A stretch of DNA of 64,000 bases from Calamus simplicifolius (Eukaryota > Streptophyta > Magnoliopsida > Arecales > Arecaceae), in NCBI GenBank assembly GCA_900491605.1, contig UESW01004577.1, forward strand, positions 480,831 to 544,830, read 5' to 3'. The translations under genes were made by a program, and so were the position numbers. Shown here in pieces: positions 1-12,250 of the stretch; position 1 is the stretch's first letter; every line of letters starts with the position of its first letter. The notes beneath the pieces are model-generated. The model saw nothing but the letters and a program-made list of their open reading frames with translations, ran no database searches and was not told where the DNA came from.

Positions 1-2039
1 GTTCAAACCTGGATGCCCCAGAATGGCGTTATACGCCAAGGGAACCCTCATAACCAGGAATTTCATTATTACTATGCTTTGACATGGCAGTGTTCCGGCT
101 GTCACAGGCAAAGATATTTCGCCTTCAACCCTCACGGAGTCTCCAGTAAAACCGACCAAAGGGGTCGCCACAGGCTGAAGGGAGTCTAAAGATAATCCTA
201 TCCGAACAAAAGCGTCGTAGGTAAGGATGTCAGCTGAGCTGCCACTATCAACTAATATCCTCTTTACATGGTGCTTGAGGATCGTCATAGAGACGATGAT
301 GCCTTCATTGTTTACATTATCTATGACAGCAGATCCCCCCTAGGAATTACATTACTCGGCGCCTCCTCCCCCCTCGGCCACTTAGATGCAGAGGTTGATC
401 CCTAGGACACCATTCCGACCATCCGCTCCGTGGGGGCGTTGTCGACCGGGACTTGAACAGGCGGAGGCCCCATGAGGGTCGGCAGTGGCTGATGCGCCGT
501 CTGCATATATTTGCTGAGGTAGCCCCGTTGAATGAGCTCCTCGATGGCCCGCTTCAAGCTGTAGCAGCTGTTAGTGTCATGGCCATAGTCCCGGTGGAAT
601 CGGCAGTAGCGGCTTTTGTCGCGGGGAGGACCTTTCTTCATGGGAGGAGGGCGCTGGATGTAAGGCTCGCCCTCGATCTCCATCAGAATGTGAGATCAAG
701 GGGCAAGGAGAGGTGTGAGCTTGCTCTCGTCGGGGATAGGGCTTCTATGCCTGTTGTCGGGTCGATGAGGCGGGTCGGCTCACCGGTGTCGAGGAGGTCC
801 GCTTGGTTCAGGGCGAGCGGGCTTGTGGCTGGAGCTTCTTGAAGATTCTCAGCGGGTGAAGTCAGCTTCATCCGCACGAATATACTTTTGAGCCCGGAGG
901 AGGAAGTCGGAATAAGAGCCCGGGGCTTCTTATCCAAAGAAAAGGTGAAGCGAGACGGGAGGAGTCCTCGCTTCAACGCCAGTGTCGCTACCACATCGTC
1001 GAGATGGTAGACCTCGAGGGCGCAGCTTTGAACCGGGACACGAAGTCCCGCAGCGACTCTCCCTCCTTCTGATGCACGGAGAAAAGGCTGTCCGCCACCC
1101 TTGGAATTCGTCGGCAGGCGTCAAAATGTGCCAGAAAAGCCTTCTCCAGCTCTCGAAAGGAGTCGATGCTGTGAGGGGACAAGCGCGAATGCCTCGTGGG
1201 AGCGGCCTTCCACAGAGTAGCGGGAAAGGCCCTGCAGAGAAGGGCGTCTGAAGCGCCTTGAACCTGCATCATTGCTTTATAACTCTTGAGATGGTCGAGA
1301 GGATCTGTCGTACCATCGTACGGGTCCACCTGGGGTAACCAAAACCTGGAGGGGACAGGCTCCTCAATATCCGGCAGGTGTAAGGTGGACGGGTGTCGAA
1401 CTCTTCCTCCGGCTGATGGTTGATTTTTCTGGCGAGTTCGTCCAACCGCCGGTTGTACTCCTCCAGGTGCTCCTTCGCCTGTCAGTTGATTGTTGGGGCC
1501 CTCCGAGATGGCTCGGAGGAGGAAGAAGAAGATGAAGAAGATAGAGAGGGAGACAGAAGTTGGGGCTTCCGCCTTGGCTCCTCTTGATGACGTAGCCCCG
1601 AAGGGATTTTGCTGGGGACATAATCAGGGGATCACGGCCGCTTGGAGGGCTCGCAGCGGGATTTCCTTGGGGAAGCTGGGTGATGACCGGCCTCCCGCCG
1701 ACCGGCCTCCCGCTGACCAGCTTCCCGCCGGCCGACCTCCTGCCGACCGGTCTCCCGCCTTGGAGAACCTCCCATCGCCGACTGCTGACTGGCGGGGGGA
1801 GCGGTTTGGTGCTAGGTGGCCACGGACTGCTGCTGTTGGAGCCCGTGGACCATAGCAGTGAGAGTTTGGACTTGTTGGGAGAGGGTCGCCAATTGCTCCG
1901 CCGTTTGGGTGGCTGCGTTCGGTTGTGGGCAGGTGACTGGAGGATCGGCGACAGGGGGGTTGGCCTCCTGCTGCCTAACTAGCGGGGGAAGCCTCGCTGG
2001 ACAGCTAATGAAAGCGTCCCGAGCTCGTGTCACCACCAT
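1..2039 (-). pseudogene. gag-protease region of Tat element 1, frameshifted
   Basis: Reading starts at ATG 2039 with the MVVTRA-type N-terminus also seen in the other two Tat elements. A gag core with the DPYDGTTDPLDHL motif lies near 1330-1290, followed by the AFLAHFDAC block. A modified zinc knuckle (YCRFHRDYGHDTNSC) lies near 605. Protease-region sequence (PLAYNAILG) is readable at 1-50. The reading frame is broken into at least five pieces (about 2039-1812, 1621-1364, 1329-988, 994-683, 683-402), so no gag-pol polyprotein can be made. In the family, gag forms the capsid and the aspartic protease matures it. Confidence 0.85.
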
Positions 2040-2137
2040 GATTCCAAAGAGAGAAGAGAGGGGGGAGTAGAGTTTGGCCAGATAGCACAGGGAAGCCCTG
2101 GGATACTTGCTGCGTTCTACACCAACTTTTGCCTCTC

Positions 2138-2156
2138 CCTTTCTAGCGCGCCAATC
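2138..2156 (-). promoter_or_regulatory. Primer-binding site of Tat element 1
   Basis: On the minus strand the sequence directly after the LTR is GATTGGCGCGCTAGAAAGGG, matching the equivalent site in elements 2 and 3 (GATTGGCGCGCCAGGAAGGG). Conservation of position and sequence in three families supports its role in priming minus-strand DNA synthesis. I do not assign the tRNA. Confidence 0.7.
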
Positions 2157-3390
2157 TGATGACGCCCAATCACTGATCCTACACGTCGGGAACGGATGGA
2201 TTCTCCAGGCTTTGCTTCACCAGATTGCCTGCAAAGAAGTCCCAGGACCGGAGAGGATTCTTCGGTGGGACCCTTCGACGCCCAAGTTGGCAATTGAGGT
2301 CACAGCAGAAGAGGAGCTCGAATGAAATCTTTTTAGATGAGAGGGTGCTCCAAAGGAGAAGGGATTTCTCTCTGGGTCTCAAGATAGCGATTTTTCGGGG
2401 ATTATCGCGCATACCTGTTTACTGAGTGGATTCACCTTTTTATAGGGGTTGACCCTGGCATGGTTACGTGGGATTTCATGAGGAGGGAATGTTCGCGGAG
2501 TTCTTGGGAGTTGGGTGAATCTACGCTGGTTGGTGGGTCCTGTCTCATCGGAAAGGAAGAAAGCGACAGTTGGTGGGCTAAGTCCCATTAGCCAGTGGGG
2601 CTGTTGGGTAGTTGGGTCCAGTCCCATCAGCAGCGTGGCCAGTGGGTAGTTGTATCTGGCATTGTCAGGCGGTGCGGGTTAGAGAGGTAGCGTCCTGAGC
2701 TACCAGGGCCGTGTTGGGACAGATTTGGAGGAAACCGAGAGTCTTGACTCTCTCAGGGGAGCCGAAGCTTATTTGGGTCGGCTAGGGGTGGCCGGGGCCG
2801 ACCTTGCCGACTAGGACGTGCCGGGGCGGGGCCGACTCGGCGATCCTGGAGATGTCGGAGGTCGAGAAGGGCCGACCGGGAAGGGTCGGGGCTGACTCGG
2901 CGAGCTTGGAGGCGCCAGGGCCGAGAAGGGCCGATCAGGAAGGGTCGGGGCCAACTCGGCGGGCCTGGAGGTGCCGGGGCCGAGAAGGACCGACTAGGAA
3001 GGGTCGGGGCCGACTCGGCGGGCTTGGAGATGCCAGAGCCGAGAAGGGCCGACCAGGAAAGGTCGGGGCCAACTCGGTGGGCTTGGAGACGCCGGGGCCG
3101 AGAAGGGCTGACCAGGAAAGGTAGGGGCCGACTCGGCGGTCCTGGAGGTGCCGGGGCCGAAAAGGGCCGACCAGGAAAGGTCGGGGCCGACTCGGCGGGC
3201 TTGGAGACGCCGGGGCCGAGAAGGGCCAACCAGGAAAGGTCGGGGCCGACTCGACGGTCTTGGAGATGCCGGGGCCGACCAGGAAAGGTCGGGGCCTACT
3301 CGGCGGGTTTGGAGACGCCGGGGCCGAGAAGGGCCGACCAGGAAAGGTCGGGGCTGACTCGGCGGGCTTGTAGATGCTGGGGCGTACCCA
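2157..3390 (-). repeat. LTR of Tat element 1 with U3 minisatellite
   Basis: About 1.23 kb. The end next to gag carries the conserved TGATGACGCC/GGCGTCATCA terminus. A TATA-like box (TATAAAAA on the minus strand, plus 2437-2444) marks the U3/R region. The upstream part of U3 (2805-3385) is a GC-rich minisatellite. The other LTR lies outside the window. Confidence 0.75.
2805..3385. repeat. GC-rich minisatellite in U3, unit about 59-60 bp, about 10 copies
   Basis: Each unit contains GGGCCGACTCGGCGG, then GGAGACGCCGGGGCCGAGAA and GACCAGGAAAGGTCGG. Units start about every 59-60 bases; one near 3255-3290 is shortened. The core GCCGACTCGGC is a near-perfect palindrome. Long open frames on both strands here come only from repetition of a unit lacking stops and are not genes. 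Confidence 0.9.
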
Positions 3391-4698
3391 TGTTTTGATT
3401 TTGCCGAAATTACCCTTAGGGCTACATTAGCCACATCAGCTATCTTCTTGATGATAGGCATAGCTCCAAGACAGGTGCCCACCAGGACTGACTGGCACAG
3501 GTTGGTTACTCTCTGCTCGTTGACCCAAACAGGCAAATAAGCATCTATGAGCTTCTCAGGGTCAGATTTATTTTCTAGTTCTCCTTTGGTTTCATTTTGC
3601 ATAAATGCATCTTTCTTCAAGTCCTTCAACTCTCCATCTATTGATACATTCTGCAAATTTTTGAGGGATTGTTGCAATGTCAATTTATCAGTTTGCATGC
3701 TTGAGAAATAACTTTTCTTAGCTAATGAAAAAGAAAAATGAACTAGTTTTGCTGACCATTCAGGTTTAGATTCTAGAGGAGCATGGAAAATGATATCTCT
3801 GTATTGATGTACAAGCATATAGAAAAGATATGGAATGGGGTGAATTGTGAAGGTATAATAAAGAAAGTGGGAAAGTGCTATACATTCAACAACAAGTCTA
3901 ATATCACTTCAACTATAGCTCCTGAAACTGAATCATGAGCCATGACCATTGCAGTAACACCATACTTATGTCAGGCTGTGGTAACCAGAGAATGTTTATG
4001 TCCTTTCCCATGGGAACTCAATACTTATATGTTTATGACCACTGTCCATTTCTATAAACTCCTCTTGCATATTGCCATATATTTCTAATTTGCTAGCGTG
4101 TTGTGTAATGCCTTCTTTTGCAGTCTTGACCATCTTCTTGCGTGCTAAGTCCACAGCAATAACGATAAAATACTTTGAGCAGAACAGAAGAGCTGCAGGC
4201 ATAAATTTCTCAAACTGCAAACACACCTGTCTCTTGAATACGGCCAGGCTCTTGGTATGCATGGGCGGCTGCGGGAGAACTCCATTTGAAGAAGGCATTC
4301 CGAGCAACCCACAAATTAAGACCTACATTTTCAGATTTAATGAATTGACAGGCTGACCATCTTTATGGCAAAAGGAAATTACGAGTTTAATAATTAAACT
4401 ACTGATATAAATGGATGAAAAGGTAGCACAGAAGAGCCACTTACCAAGAATCCGAGGAGTAAAATGCCATATTGATAAGCTGAAGGATTTTGAAGATGAA
4501 TTCCTTTTGCTGAACCATCTGTGAAGCAACACTGTGGTCAAAAAATAGAGGCCTACAGCCATCACAGCAGGTATCATGGCAGTAAATACGTCGGCCGGTG
4601 GAGCCGACAGCAAATCCTGCAATTATATATGAAACAAAAAATCAGCTCAGTTTGTGAAAGCCCGAAAACTGGAGATGGTGTGAAATAACAAACAGAAG

Positions 4699-5500
4699 TG
4701 ATACGGCTGGCCGTTTCCCCTGGGTAGTATTATCTTTTGCACGATTTTCGAAGTAATGATGTGATAACAAAATCCAAGACCTTCAGCACCGACCCCTAGC
4801 GCCGGCCTCCAGTGTCGGCCTCCAGCGTCGGCCTCCAGTGCCGGCCTCCAGTGTCGGCCTCCAGTGCCGGCCTCCAGCGTCGGCCTCCAGTATCGGCCTC
4901 CAGCGACGGCACCAAAGACCGGCGCCCAGCATCGGCATCAAAGACCGACTACGTGTTGGCACCAAGAACAGGCGTCCAGCATCGGCCTTCGGCACCGGCC
5001 TCCCGCGTCGGCCCCCAGTGTCGGCCTTCAGTATCTCCCACATACACAATGACTAGTCTCATGCAACCGATCCCGTGATCTAAGGCCTACTGCCAAGCAC
5101 CTCGCTCACCAAAATCACGGGCAAGTGTTAGCCTGATCGGCAGTTACCGCTATAAGCGGCCCTTATCCAGCAACAGTCCAACGACTTGCCGTTCGGTGAA
5201 ACATCACAACGGGACAGATTCGACGGTTCCAACAGAACGAGGTAAACGGGATCCCCGACAGGTATAAAAGGAGGACCCGAGCTCCATGCAAGGGGGCTCT
5301 CTCTCTGACTTCCTCTTTAAGAATTCTACACAGAAATCCTATCCCTGTTGGACGACTCACTGACTTGGGCGTCGGAGGGTCCCCACCGGAACCACCGGTC
5401 CGGGACTTTTTGCAGGCTCTAGAAGGAAGACGGCGACTTCTTTGCGCACGCAGCAATCCTAGCCTACCCGATGCTCATCGTACGTGATTTGGCTGCAACA
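4699..5500 (+). repeat. 5' LTR of Tat element 2
   Basis: 802 bp, starting TGATACGGCTGG and ending GGCTGCAACA. U3 holds short repeats of a 13-bp word (CCAGTGTCGGCCT and variants, 4800-4910). A stretch at 4909-4990 (GGCACCAAAGACCGGCGCC, then CGACTACGTGTTGGCACC) has the same composition as the 49-bp array at 11030-11960. A TATA box lies at 5263-5269. The R/U5 signature GACTTGGGCGTCGGAGGGTC near 5365 is also present in the LTRs of element 3. Confidence 0.93.
5263..5269 (+). promoter_or_regulatory. TATA box of LTR promoter (element 2)
   Basis: TATAAAA in the context GACAGGTATAAAAGGAGGAC. It is repeated in the 3' LTR at 15665-15671, and a matching GGACAGGTATAAAAGACAC occurs in the 5' LTR of element 3 (23971-23977). 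The position, about 235 bases before the LTR end, suits the start of R. Confidence 0.75.
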
Positions 5501-5502
5501 GA

Positions 5503-5520
5503 TTGGCGCGCCAGGAAGGG
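5503..5520 (+). promoter_or_regulatory. Primer-binding site of Tat element 2
   Basis: TTGGCGCGCCAGGAAGGG lies two bases after the LTR end. The same sequence follows the 5' LTR of element 3 (24227-24244) and, in degenerate form, precedes gag in the derivative at 59701. Conserved across families and placed where minus-strand synthesis is primed. The tRNA is not assigned. Confidence 0.75.
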
Positions 5521-5576
5521 GCAGCAGACCAGGTCAAAATTCTCCCTGGAACCCCTCCAATTTTGCAAAGGAAGCG

Positions 5577-7652
5577 ATGGTGACTACGCGAGCACAAGAA
5601 GCTTCCTCCAGCCAGGCAGCCGGGCGCATCCCACGAGCTGAGCATTCGGAGGCCAATCTCCATGCTCCGCCCCTTGCACCGACAAGCCAACCCGACCGGC
5701 TTGATGTTCTAGCCCACCAGGTCCAGGATCTGACGACGATGGTCCGGGGGCTGCAAGAGCATTATTTGGCTGCTGTAACTCAACCCCCTATGCTGGACGA
5801 AGGGGTGTGAGGAACAGTCCAGTCTCACCAAGGTGGGACCCCGCCTGAGGTCTCCCACCGCTCACCCCCCGAACCTCATCACCAAGGGACCTCGAAGCGA
5901 CGACGGTCTCCCTCCCGCCGCTCCGGTCGTTCCTGCCACCGACTGGAGGAAAAAGAGTCCAGGCGGGCACGTTCTTTGCGTCGGCGGTCTTCTTCAGCTC
6001 CTTCTTCCAATTCATCCCGAGGTGACACTCCCCGGAAAACCACCCATCGGGCTGAGCAAAGGCTTGACGAGTATCATCGACGGTTGGACGAGCTCAGCCG
6101 CCGGATCGCCGATCCTTACGTGGCGGAGTATGAGCGTCGCCCCCCGCTTTCGCACCATATCATGGAGGAACCGGTCCCACCCCGGTTCTGTCTCCCTCAA
6201 TTGGATCCATATGATGGAACGACGGACCCCCTGGACCATCTGGAAAGCTACAAGGTCCTCATGCAGGTCCAGGGAGCGACGGATTCCCTTTTATGCGTCG
6301 CCTTCCCGGCCACGCTCCGCAAGGCGGCACGCGCGTGGTACTCCCGTCTGCCCCCACGCAGCATCAACTCGTTTCGGCAACTTGAGCGATCTTTCCTGGC
6401 TCATTTTGATGCCTGTCGAAAGATCCAACGAGTCGCAGATAGCCTCTTTGCTATCCAGCAGAAGAGTGGCGAGACCTTAAAGGATTTCGTTGCTCGATTT
6501 AAGGAAGCAGCGTTGGAGGTGTACAACCTGGAAGACTCTGTAGCCACCTTGGCCCTGAAGCGGGGACTTCGCCCATCCAGATTCGCTTACTCCCTGGATA
6601 ATAAGCCTCCGCATTCCTACGCCGAGCTTCTGAGCCAGGCACAGAAGTACATCTGCGCTGACGAAGCAGATTCTTCCAGGAGAGAAGTTGACAAGAACCC
6701 CGGTAATAAACCTCCACCTATTGATCACGCCGGTGCACGACCTCGAAAGCCCGAGCCTCCACGACGTTCGGATCGCCGACCACAGGCGCTGGTTCCTAAA
6801 GAGCAGTTCACTCCCCTCATGGCTCCCATCTCTCACATCCTACTGGAGATCGAGGAGGAACCTTATTTTAAGCGTCCGGCTCCCTTGAAGTCCGGGGCCC
6901 CCCGCAACAAGGAGTTTTACTGCCGGTATCACCGAGACTACGGTCACGACACCGAGGACTGCCGCCACCTAAAAAAGGCCATCGAGGAGCTGGTTCAGCA
7001 AGGTCACCTGGGCAAATTTGTTCGACGGGGAAATCTCCCCGCGTCGGGTCCCCCGGTGCCTCCTGGTCGCCCGGCTGGCGTGGATAATACCCCAACTGAA
7101 AAGACCATAGCTATGATCTCCTGGGGAGCGGATGGTGGTTCGAAGAGGCCGCGAGAGGGAATAGACTCTGTAATACCTTTCTTCGGAAAGGATCTAGATG
7201 GGGTAGTTAATAAACATGACGACAGCGTCGTGGTGTCCATGACTATAGCCAAACACCCTGTAAAAAGAATTTTAATTGATAGTGGGAGCTCTGTGGATGT
7301 CTTGAGTTACGAGGCTTTTATTCGGATGAACTTATCAAGGTCTTTACTCCGACCCATTGCCACACCGCTAATGGGCTTCACGGGAGACTTAGTGAGCGTC
7401 GAAGGCAAAATTGCTCTCCCGGTCACGGCTGGAACTCCTCCATGTCAGAGCACCGTGGTCATAAACTTCTTGGTGGTCCGGGTCCCGCTGGCTTATAATG
7501 CCATCTTGGGAAGACCGGGGTTGAATCTGCTGGATGCCGTGATCTCCACTAAGAGATTATTGGTAAGGTTCCCCACCAATGAAGGGATCGGAGAAATGAA
7601 GGGGAGCAAAGCCTACTTCCGCCTTGCTACCATCTGTCGCCCAGCCCGCTGA
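5577..7652 (+). pseudogene. gag-protease of Tat element 2 (one in-frame stop)
   Basis: Frame starts at ATG 5577 (MVTTRAQEASSS), about 75 bases after the primer-binding site. A single TGA at 5808-5810 interrupts an otherwise open frame through 7652. Gag core (LPQLDPYDGTTDPLDHLESY) begins near 6195. The modified zinc knuckle YCRYHRDYGHDTEDC lies at 6917-6963. The aspartic protease active site DSGSSVD lies at 7278-7298, followed by YNAILGRPGLN. In this lineage pol normally continues in the same polyprotein, so the stop at 7650-7652 is probably the result of a frameshift. The first part is rich in Ser/Arg, typical of the linker before the capsid domain. Confidence 0.9.
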
Positions 7653-7654
7653 AC

Positions 7655-10600
7655 GTGGAGTCAGCGACAGCCGCTGAGTCGCTCGATCCTAGGGAGTTGG
7701 GAAGAAGGGGAGAGCCGGCAGAGCACTTTCTAACCCTCCCCTTGGGTGATGACCCGGCAAGGACTATTCAGCTGGGGGCATCGCTCCCAGAGGAAGTACG
7801 CCATCAACTTCTTACTTTCTACGTGCCAACACTGACGTTTTTGCATGGTCATCCTCAGACATGCCGGGCGTCCCTGAAGAAGTAATAACCCATCAACTTA
7901 ACCTCAAGCCAGGGTGTCGGCCGGTCCGATAGAAAAAGAGAAACTTTGTTCCAGACAGACAGAAAGCTATCGACGAGGAGATCCACAAGTTAATGGCTGC
8001 GGGCCATATTCGGGAGGTCCACTATCCCGAATGGTTGGCTAATGTGGTTCTGGTCTGCAAGGCCAATGGAAGCTGGAGAATGTGCGTAGATTTCACCGAC
8101 CTCAACAAGGCATGCCCCAAAGATAGCTTTCCCCTGCCTCGAATCGATCAACTAGTGGACGCTACATCCGGCCATGAGGTCCTTAGTTTCATGGATGCCT
8201 TCTCTGGATACAACCAGATCCGGATGAACCCATCGGATGAAGAAGCAACCTCCTTCATAACTGAAAAGGGGCTGTATTGCTACAAAGTAATGCCTTTCGG
8301 GTTAAAGAATGCGGGAGCTACTTACCAGAGGCTGATGAACAAGGTCTTTGAAGGTCAGATAGGGCGTAACATGGAAGTGTACGTGGATGACATGCTGACG
8401 AAAAGCGTTCATGCCGGTGACCACATTGCGGACCTAGCAGAAACTTTTGACAGCCTTCGTCGGTACCAGATGAAGCTGAACCCTCGCAAGTGTGCATTTG
8501 GGGTGACCGCTGGGAAGTTTTTGGGTTTCATGGTGACCCGGAGGGGGATCGAAGCAAACCCAGACAAAGTCCAAGCCATCTTGGACATGAGGCCTCCTGC
8601 CAATAAGAAGAAAGTACAACGCTTGACAGGAAGAGTAGCTGCCCTAAGCCGCTTCCTATCCAAGTCCGCTGAAAGGTGTCTGCCTTTCTTCAAGGCGCTT
8701 CGCAGAATCAACGAGTTCGAATGGACGAAAGAATGCCAGGAGGCGTTCAAAGGGTTAAAGGAATTTTTATCTACCCGCCACTGCTAGCCAAGCCGACAGG
8801 TGGAGAAGAACTCCTTCTATACCTTGCGGCCTCTCCTGAGGCTGTTAGCTCTGTGCTAGTCCGTGTGGACGCTAATGGCGCACAAAGGCCAGTATATTAT
8901 ACGAGTAAGGTGCTTCATGATGCAGAGACCCGATATTCAAACATGGAAAAAATCATCTTCGCATTGATCGTGTCTGCCCAGTGACTGCGGCCGTATTTCC
9001 AAGCCCACCCGATCGCGGTGATCACAGACCAGCCTCTGAAGGCAGTTCTGGCTCGTCCAGATACTTCCGGCCGGCTGGCAAGGTGGGCCCTCAAGCTGGG
9101 GGAGTTCGATCTATCTTTTCGCCCCCGGTCGGCCCTGAAGTCTCAAGTCCTGGCAGATTTTCTGGTTGAATGTACTTGGGGGATCGAGCCACCTAAAGAA
9201 CCTCCTACGGACATTCAGCCCCTCGGAACCAGCGACGATGAGTGGGTTCTCCATGTGGATGGGGCATCAAACTCTCAAGGGAGCGGAGCAGGCCTCATCT
9301 TGGCCAACTCGGATGGGGTTGTGACCGAATGTGCACTTCGCTTCCTCTTTCCAGCCACTAACAATCAGGCGGAATATGAAGCTTTGCTATCCGGCGTGAG
9401 GTTGGCTCGAGGGCTTGGGGTGAAATGCCTTAGGGCATTCACCGACTCCCAACTGGTTGCCGGCCAAATTACAAAGGAGTACGAGGCAAGGGATCCCATC
9501 ATGGCCCGTTACTTAGAAATGGTGTACTCGCTAATTTCCCCCTTCACACATTTCAGCATCAGCTACATTCCTCGACAGTAGAATGCTAGAGCCGACGCCT
9601 TATCCCATCTTGCCGCCTCAGCTGATGGAATGTTGGGAAAGGCTTATGTGGAGCACTTAGAAGCCCCGAGTATTGAAGTACCAAGAGAAACTGCACTAGT
9701 GGAGCAGGAGCCCTCTTGGATGGACGCCTATGTCCGGTACTTTACTGAAGGCACCCTTCCAGAAGACCCTGCCAAAGCTAGGAAACTGAAAAGACGGGCC
9801 CCAAAGTTTTTCATTATGGAGGGAAAGCTCTATCGAAGGTCGTTCTCATACCCTGTTCTCAGGTGTGTCAGTCCCACCGACGCCAGTTATATACTGCGGG
9901 AGATACACGAAGGGATATGCGGAAACCACTTGGGGGGTAGGGCTCTTGCATATAAAGCTTTACGTCAGGGGTATTATTGGCTGACAATGAAGGAGGATGC
10001 CTCCGAACTCGTTAAGAGATGTGACAGCTGCCAGCGGCATGCCAACATTCAACATCAACCGGCGTCTCAACTGACCCCTCTAGCTGCACCATGGCCCTTC
10101 GCACAGTGGGGCATGGACATTCTGGGACCGTTCCCTCCTGCCTCCGGACAACGCAAGTTCCTAGTAGTGGCAGTCGACCATTTTACTAAGTGGATCGAGG
10201 CGGAAGCTCTTGCTAAGATCACGGAAGCCAAAGTAAGGAATTTCTTCTAGAAATTCATAGTATGCCGGTTCGGGCTACCGCACACCCTCGTTACGGACAA
10301 CGGCCGACAGTTTGATAATGCGGCCTTCCGGGAATTCTGTGATGGCCTGGGCATCCATCATCGATTCACCTCAGTAGGGCATCCCCAAACCAACGGCGCT
10401 GCAGAAGTAACCAATCGCATCATCCTCCAAGGACTCAGGGCTCGGCTAGATAGCTGCAAAGGGTGCTGGGTGGAAGAACTTTCCAGTGTGCTGTGGGCCT
10501 ACCACACGACGCCGCGAGCACCTACAGGGAAACCCCTTTCAGCTTGGTCTTTGGGACCGAGGCGGTAATCCCCGTGGAAATAGGAGCTCCTAGTCCCCGG

Positions 10601-10948
10601 ACGGAATTATACAACGAAGAAAGCAACTCAAACCAGCTAAGGGCTGATCTGGATTTGGTGGAAGAATTGCGGGATCAGGCGCAGCTTCGCATGGCAGCAT
10701 TCCGTCAGCGAGTGGCCAAGCACTACAACTCTCGGGTGCGACCCAAGACATTCTGGCCGGGAGACCTTGTCCTACGAAGAGCTGAAGTATCAAAGCCGAC
10801 AGAGGGGGGCAAGCTGACACCAAAATGGAAAGGACCATACCGTGTTAAGGAAGTACTCCACCATGGGGCGTACAAAGTCGAAGAGCTAGACGGAAAACCG
10901 CTCCCTCGCACTTGGAATGCCGACAATTTATGCCGGTACTATCAATAG
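7655..10948 (+). pseudogene. pol (RT, dual RNase H, integrase) of Tat element 2, broken
   Basis: Domains in order: reverse transcriptase (7993-8600; LDFTDLNK-type block, YVDDML at 8380-8397), first RNase H (about 8800-9000), second RNase H (HVDGASNSQGSGAG near 9250, NNQAEYEAL near 9360), HHCC zinc domain (about 9900-10035, ending CDSCQRH), integrase core (GMDILGPFP near 10110, TDNGRQF near 10295, HPQTNGAAEVTN near 10380), and a C-terminal chromobarrel-like tail ending TWNADNLCRYYQ at 10948. Breaks: frameshifts near 7640, 7860, 8780 and 10527, and stops at 7930, 8982, 9579 and 10248. The last domain is intact. The second RNase H is the acquired plant-type enzyme that characterises the Tat branch. 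Confidence 0.9.
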
Positions 10949-11029
10949 AACTCTATTGTCATTAATTTGAATTGGTTTGATACATGAATAATCAACATGG
11001 TCTTGTTCTTAAATGAATATGCTTAACAC

Positions 11030-11960
11030 CAAAGACCAACTCCGCGTTGGCAACGAAGACCGGAGTCCAGCGTCGGCACCAAAGACCAACTCCGCGTTGG
11101 CACTAAGACCGGCGCCCAGCGTCGGCACCAAAGACCAACTCCGCGTTGGCACGAAGACCGGCGCCCAACGTCGGCACTAAAGACCAACTCCGCGTTGGCA
11201 CGAAGACCGGCACCCAGCGTCGGCACCAAAGACCAACTCCGCGTTGGCACGAAGACCGGCGCCCAGCGTCGGCGCACCAAAGACCAACTCCGCGTTGGCA
11301 CTAAGACCGACGCCCAGCATCGGCACCAAAGACCAACTCCGCGTTGGCACTAAGACCGGCGCCCAGCGTCGGCACCAAAGACCAACTCCGTGTTGGCACT
11401 AAGACCGGCGCCCAGCGTCGGCACCAAAGACCAACTCCGCGTTGGCACTAAGACCGGCGCCCAGCATCGGCACCAAAGACCAACTCCGCGTTGGCACTAA
11501 GACCGGCGCCCAGCGTCGGCACCAAAGACCAACTCCGCGTTGGCACTAAGACCGGCACCCAGCATCGGCACCAAAGACCAACTCCGCGTTGGCACTAAGA
11601 CCGGCACCCGGCGTCGGCACCAAAGACTAACTCCGCGTTGGCATCGAAGACCGGCGCCCAGCGTCGCGCAAAGACCAACTCCGCATTAGTGAAAGACCAA
11701 CTCCACATTGGTAACGAAGACCGGCGCCCAGCGTCGGCGCAAAGACCAACTCCGCGTTGGTGAAAGACCACTCCACCTGGTAATGAAGACCGGCGCCCAG
11801 TGTCGGCGCACCAAGACCGACTCCGCGTTGGCAACTGCGTTGGAAACAAGACCGACGCCCAGCGTCGGCACACTAAAGACCAACTCCGTGTTGGCACTAA
11901 GACTGGAGTCTAGCGTCGGCATACTAAAGACCGGCTTCCAGCGTCGGCAACGAAAGCCGG
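11030..11960. repeat. 49-bp hairpin-repeat array between pol and antisense gene (element 2)
   Basis: About 19 copies of a 49-bp unit containing CACCAAAGACCAACTCCGCG and GACCGGCGCCCAGCGTCGG. Each unit holds two potential hairpins: CCAAC-TCCGC-GTTGG (5-bp stem) and CCGGCGC-CCA-GCGTCGG (7-bp stem with one G-U pair). Copies become irregular after about 11640. The array starts about 80 bases after the pol stop and ends before the 3' end of the antisense gene. Related sequence is present in the element's own LTR (4909-4990). Confidence 0.92.
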
Positions 11961-12250
11961 ACCCGTTCCGGCACCCAAAGACCAGCGCCCAGCGACTGAC
12001 GCCCGCGTCGCTACCAAATGTTGGCCTTGTGCCAACACTTGGGACAATGTCACGGCTCACAATCCTATTTCACGTAACCTACTCTACATAGCCCTATTGG
12101 TGGGTGATTCATGATAGCTTGAATAAATAAAGCTAATAATAACCAAAGGGACGAAATAGGGATTAAAGACATTCATTGATGGTTGCAAGGTTACAAAGGT
12201 GCCGACTCAGGTCAGGCATAGATCGATACAAAAAGAGAAACCAAAAGCTG

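Larger units (their letters stand above)
1..3390 (-). mobile_element. Tat-lineage Ty3/gypsy retrotransposon 1, truncated by window edge
   Basis: The element reads right to left: LTR (2157-3390), primer-binding site just below 2157, gag from 2039 and the start of the protease region near position 1. The rest lies beyond the left edge, so target duplication and age cannot be judged. The LTR end and primer-binding site match those of the element at 22172-36384 (the motif GGCGTCATCA followed by GATTGGCGCGC), so these two are related families. Its outer LTR end at 3390 abuts boron-transporter exon sequence, so it inserted into, or next to, that gene fragment. The LTR end at 3390 is inferred from a terminal TGGGTACG (minus strand) and the switch to host sequence. 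Confidence 0.85.

Noticed and set aside
2753..3398. Proline/arginine-rich frames on both strands
   Set aside because: They fall in the U3 minisatellite of element 1. One minus frame (3818-2994) also merges boron-transporter exon sequence with LTR sequence by chance.
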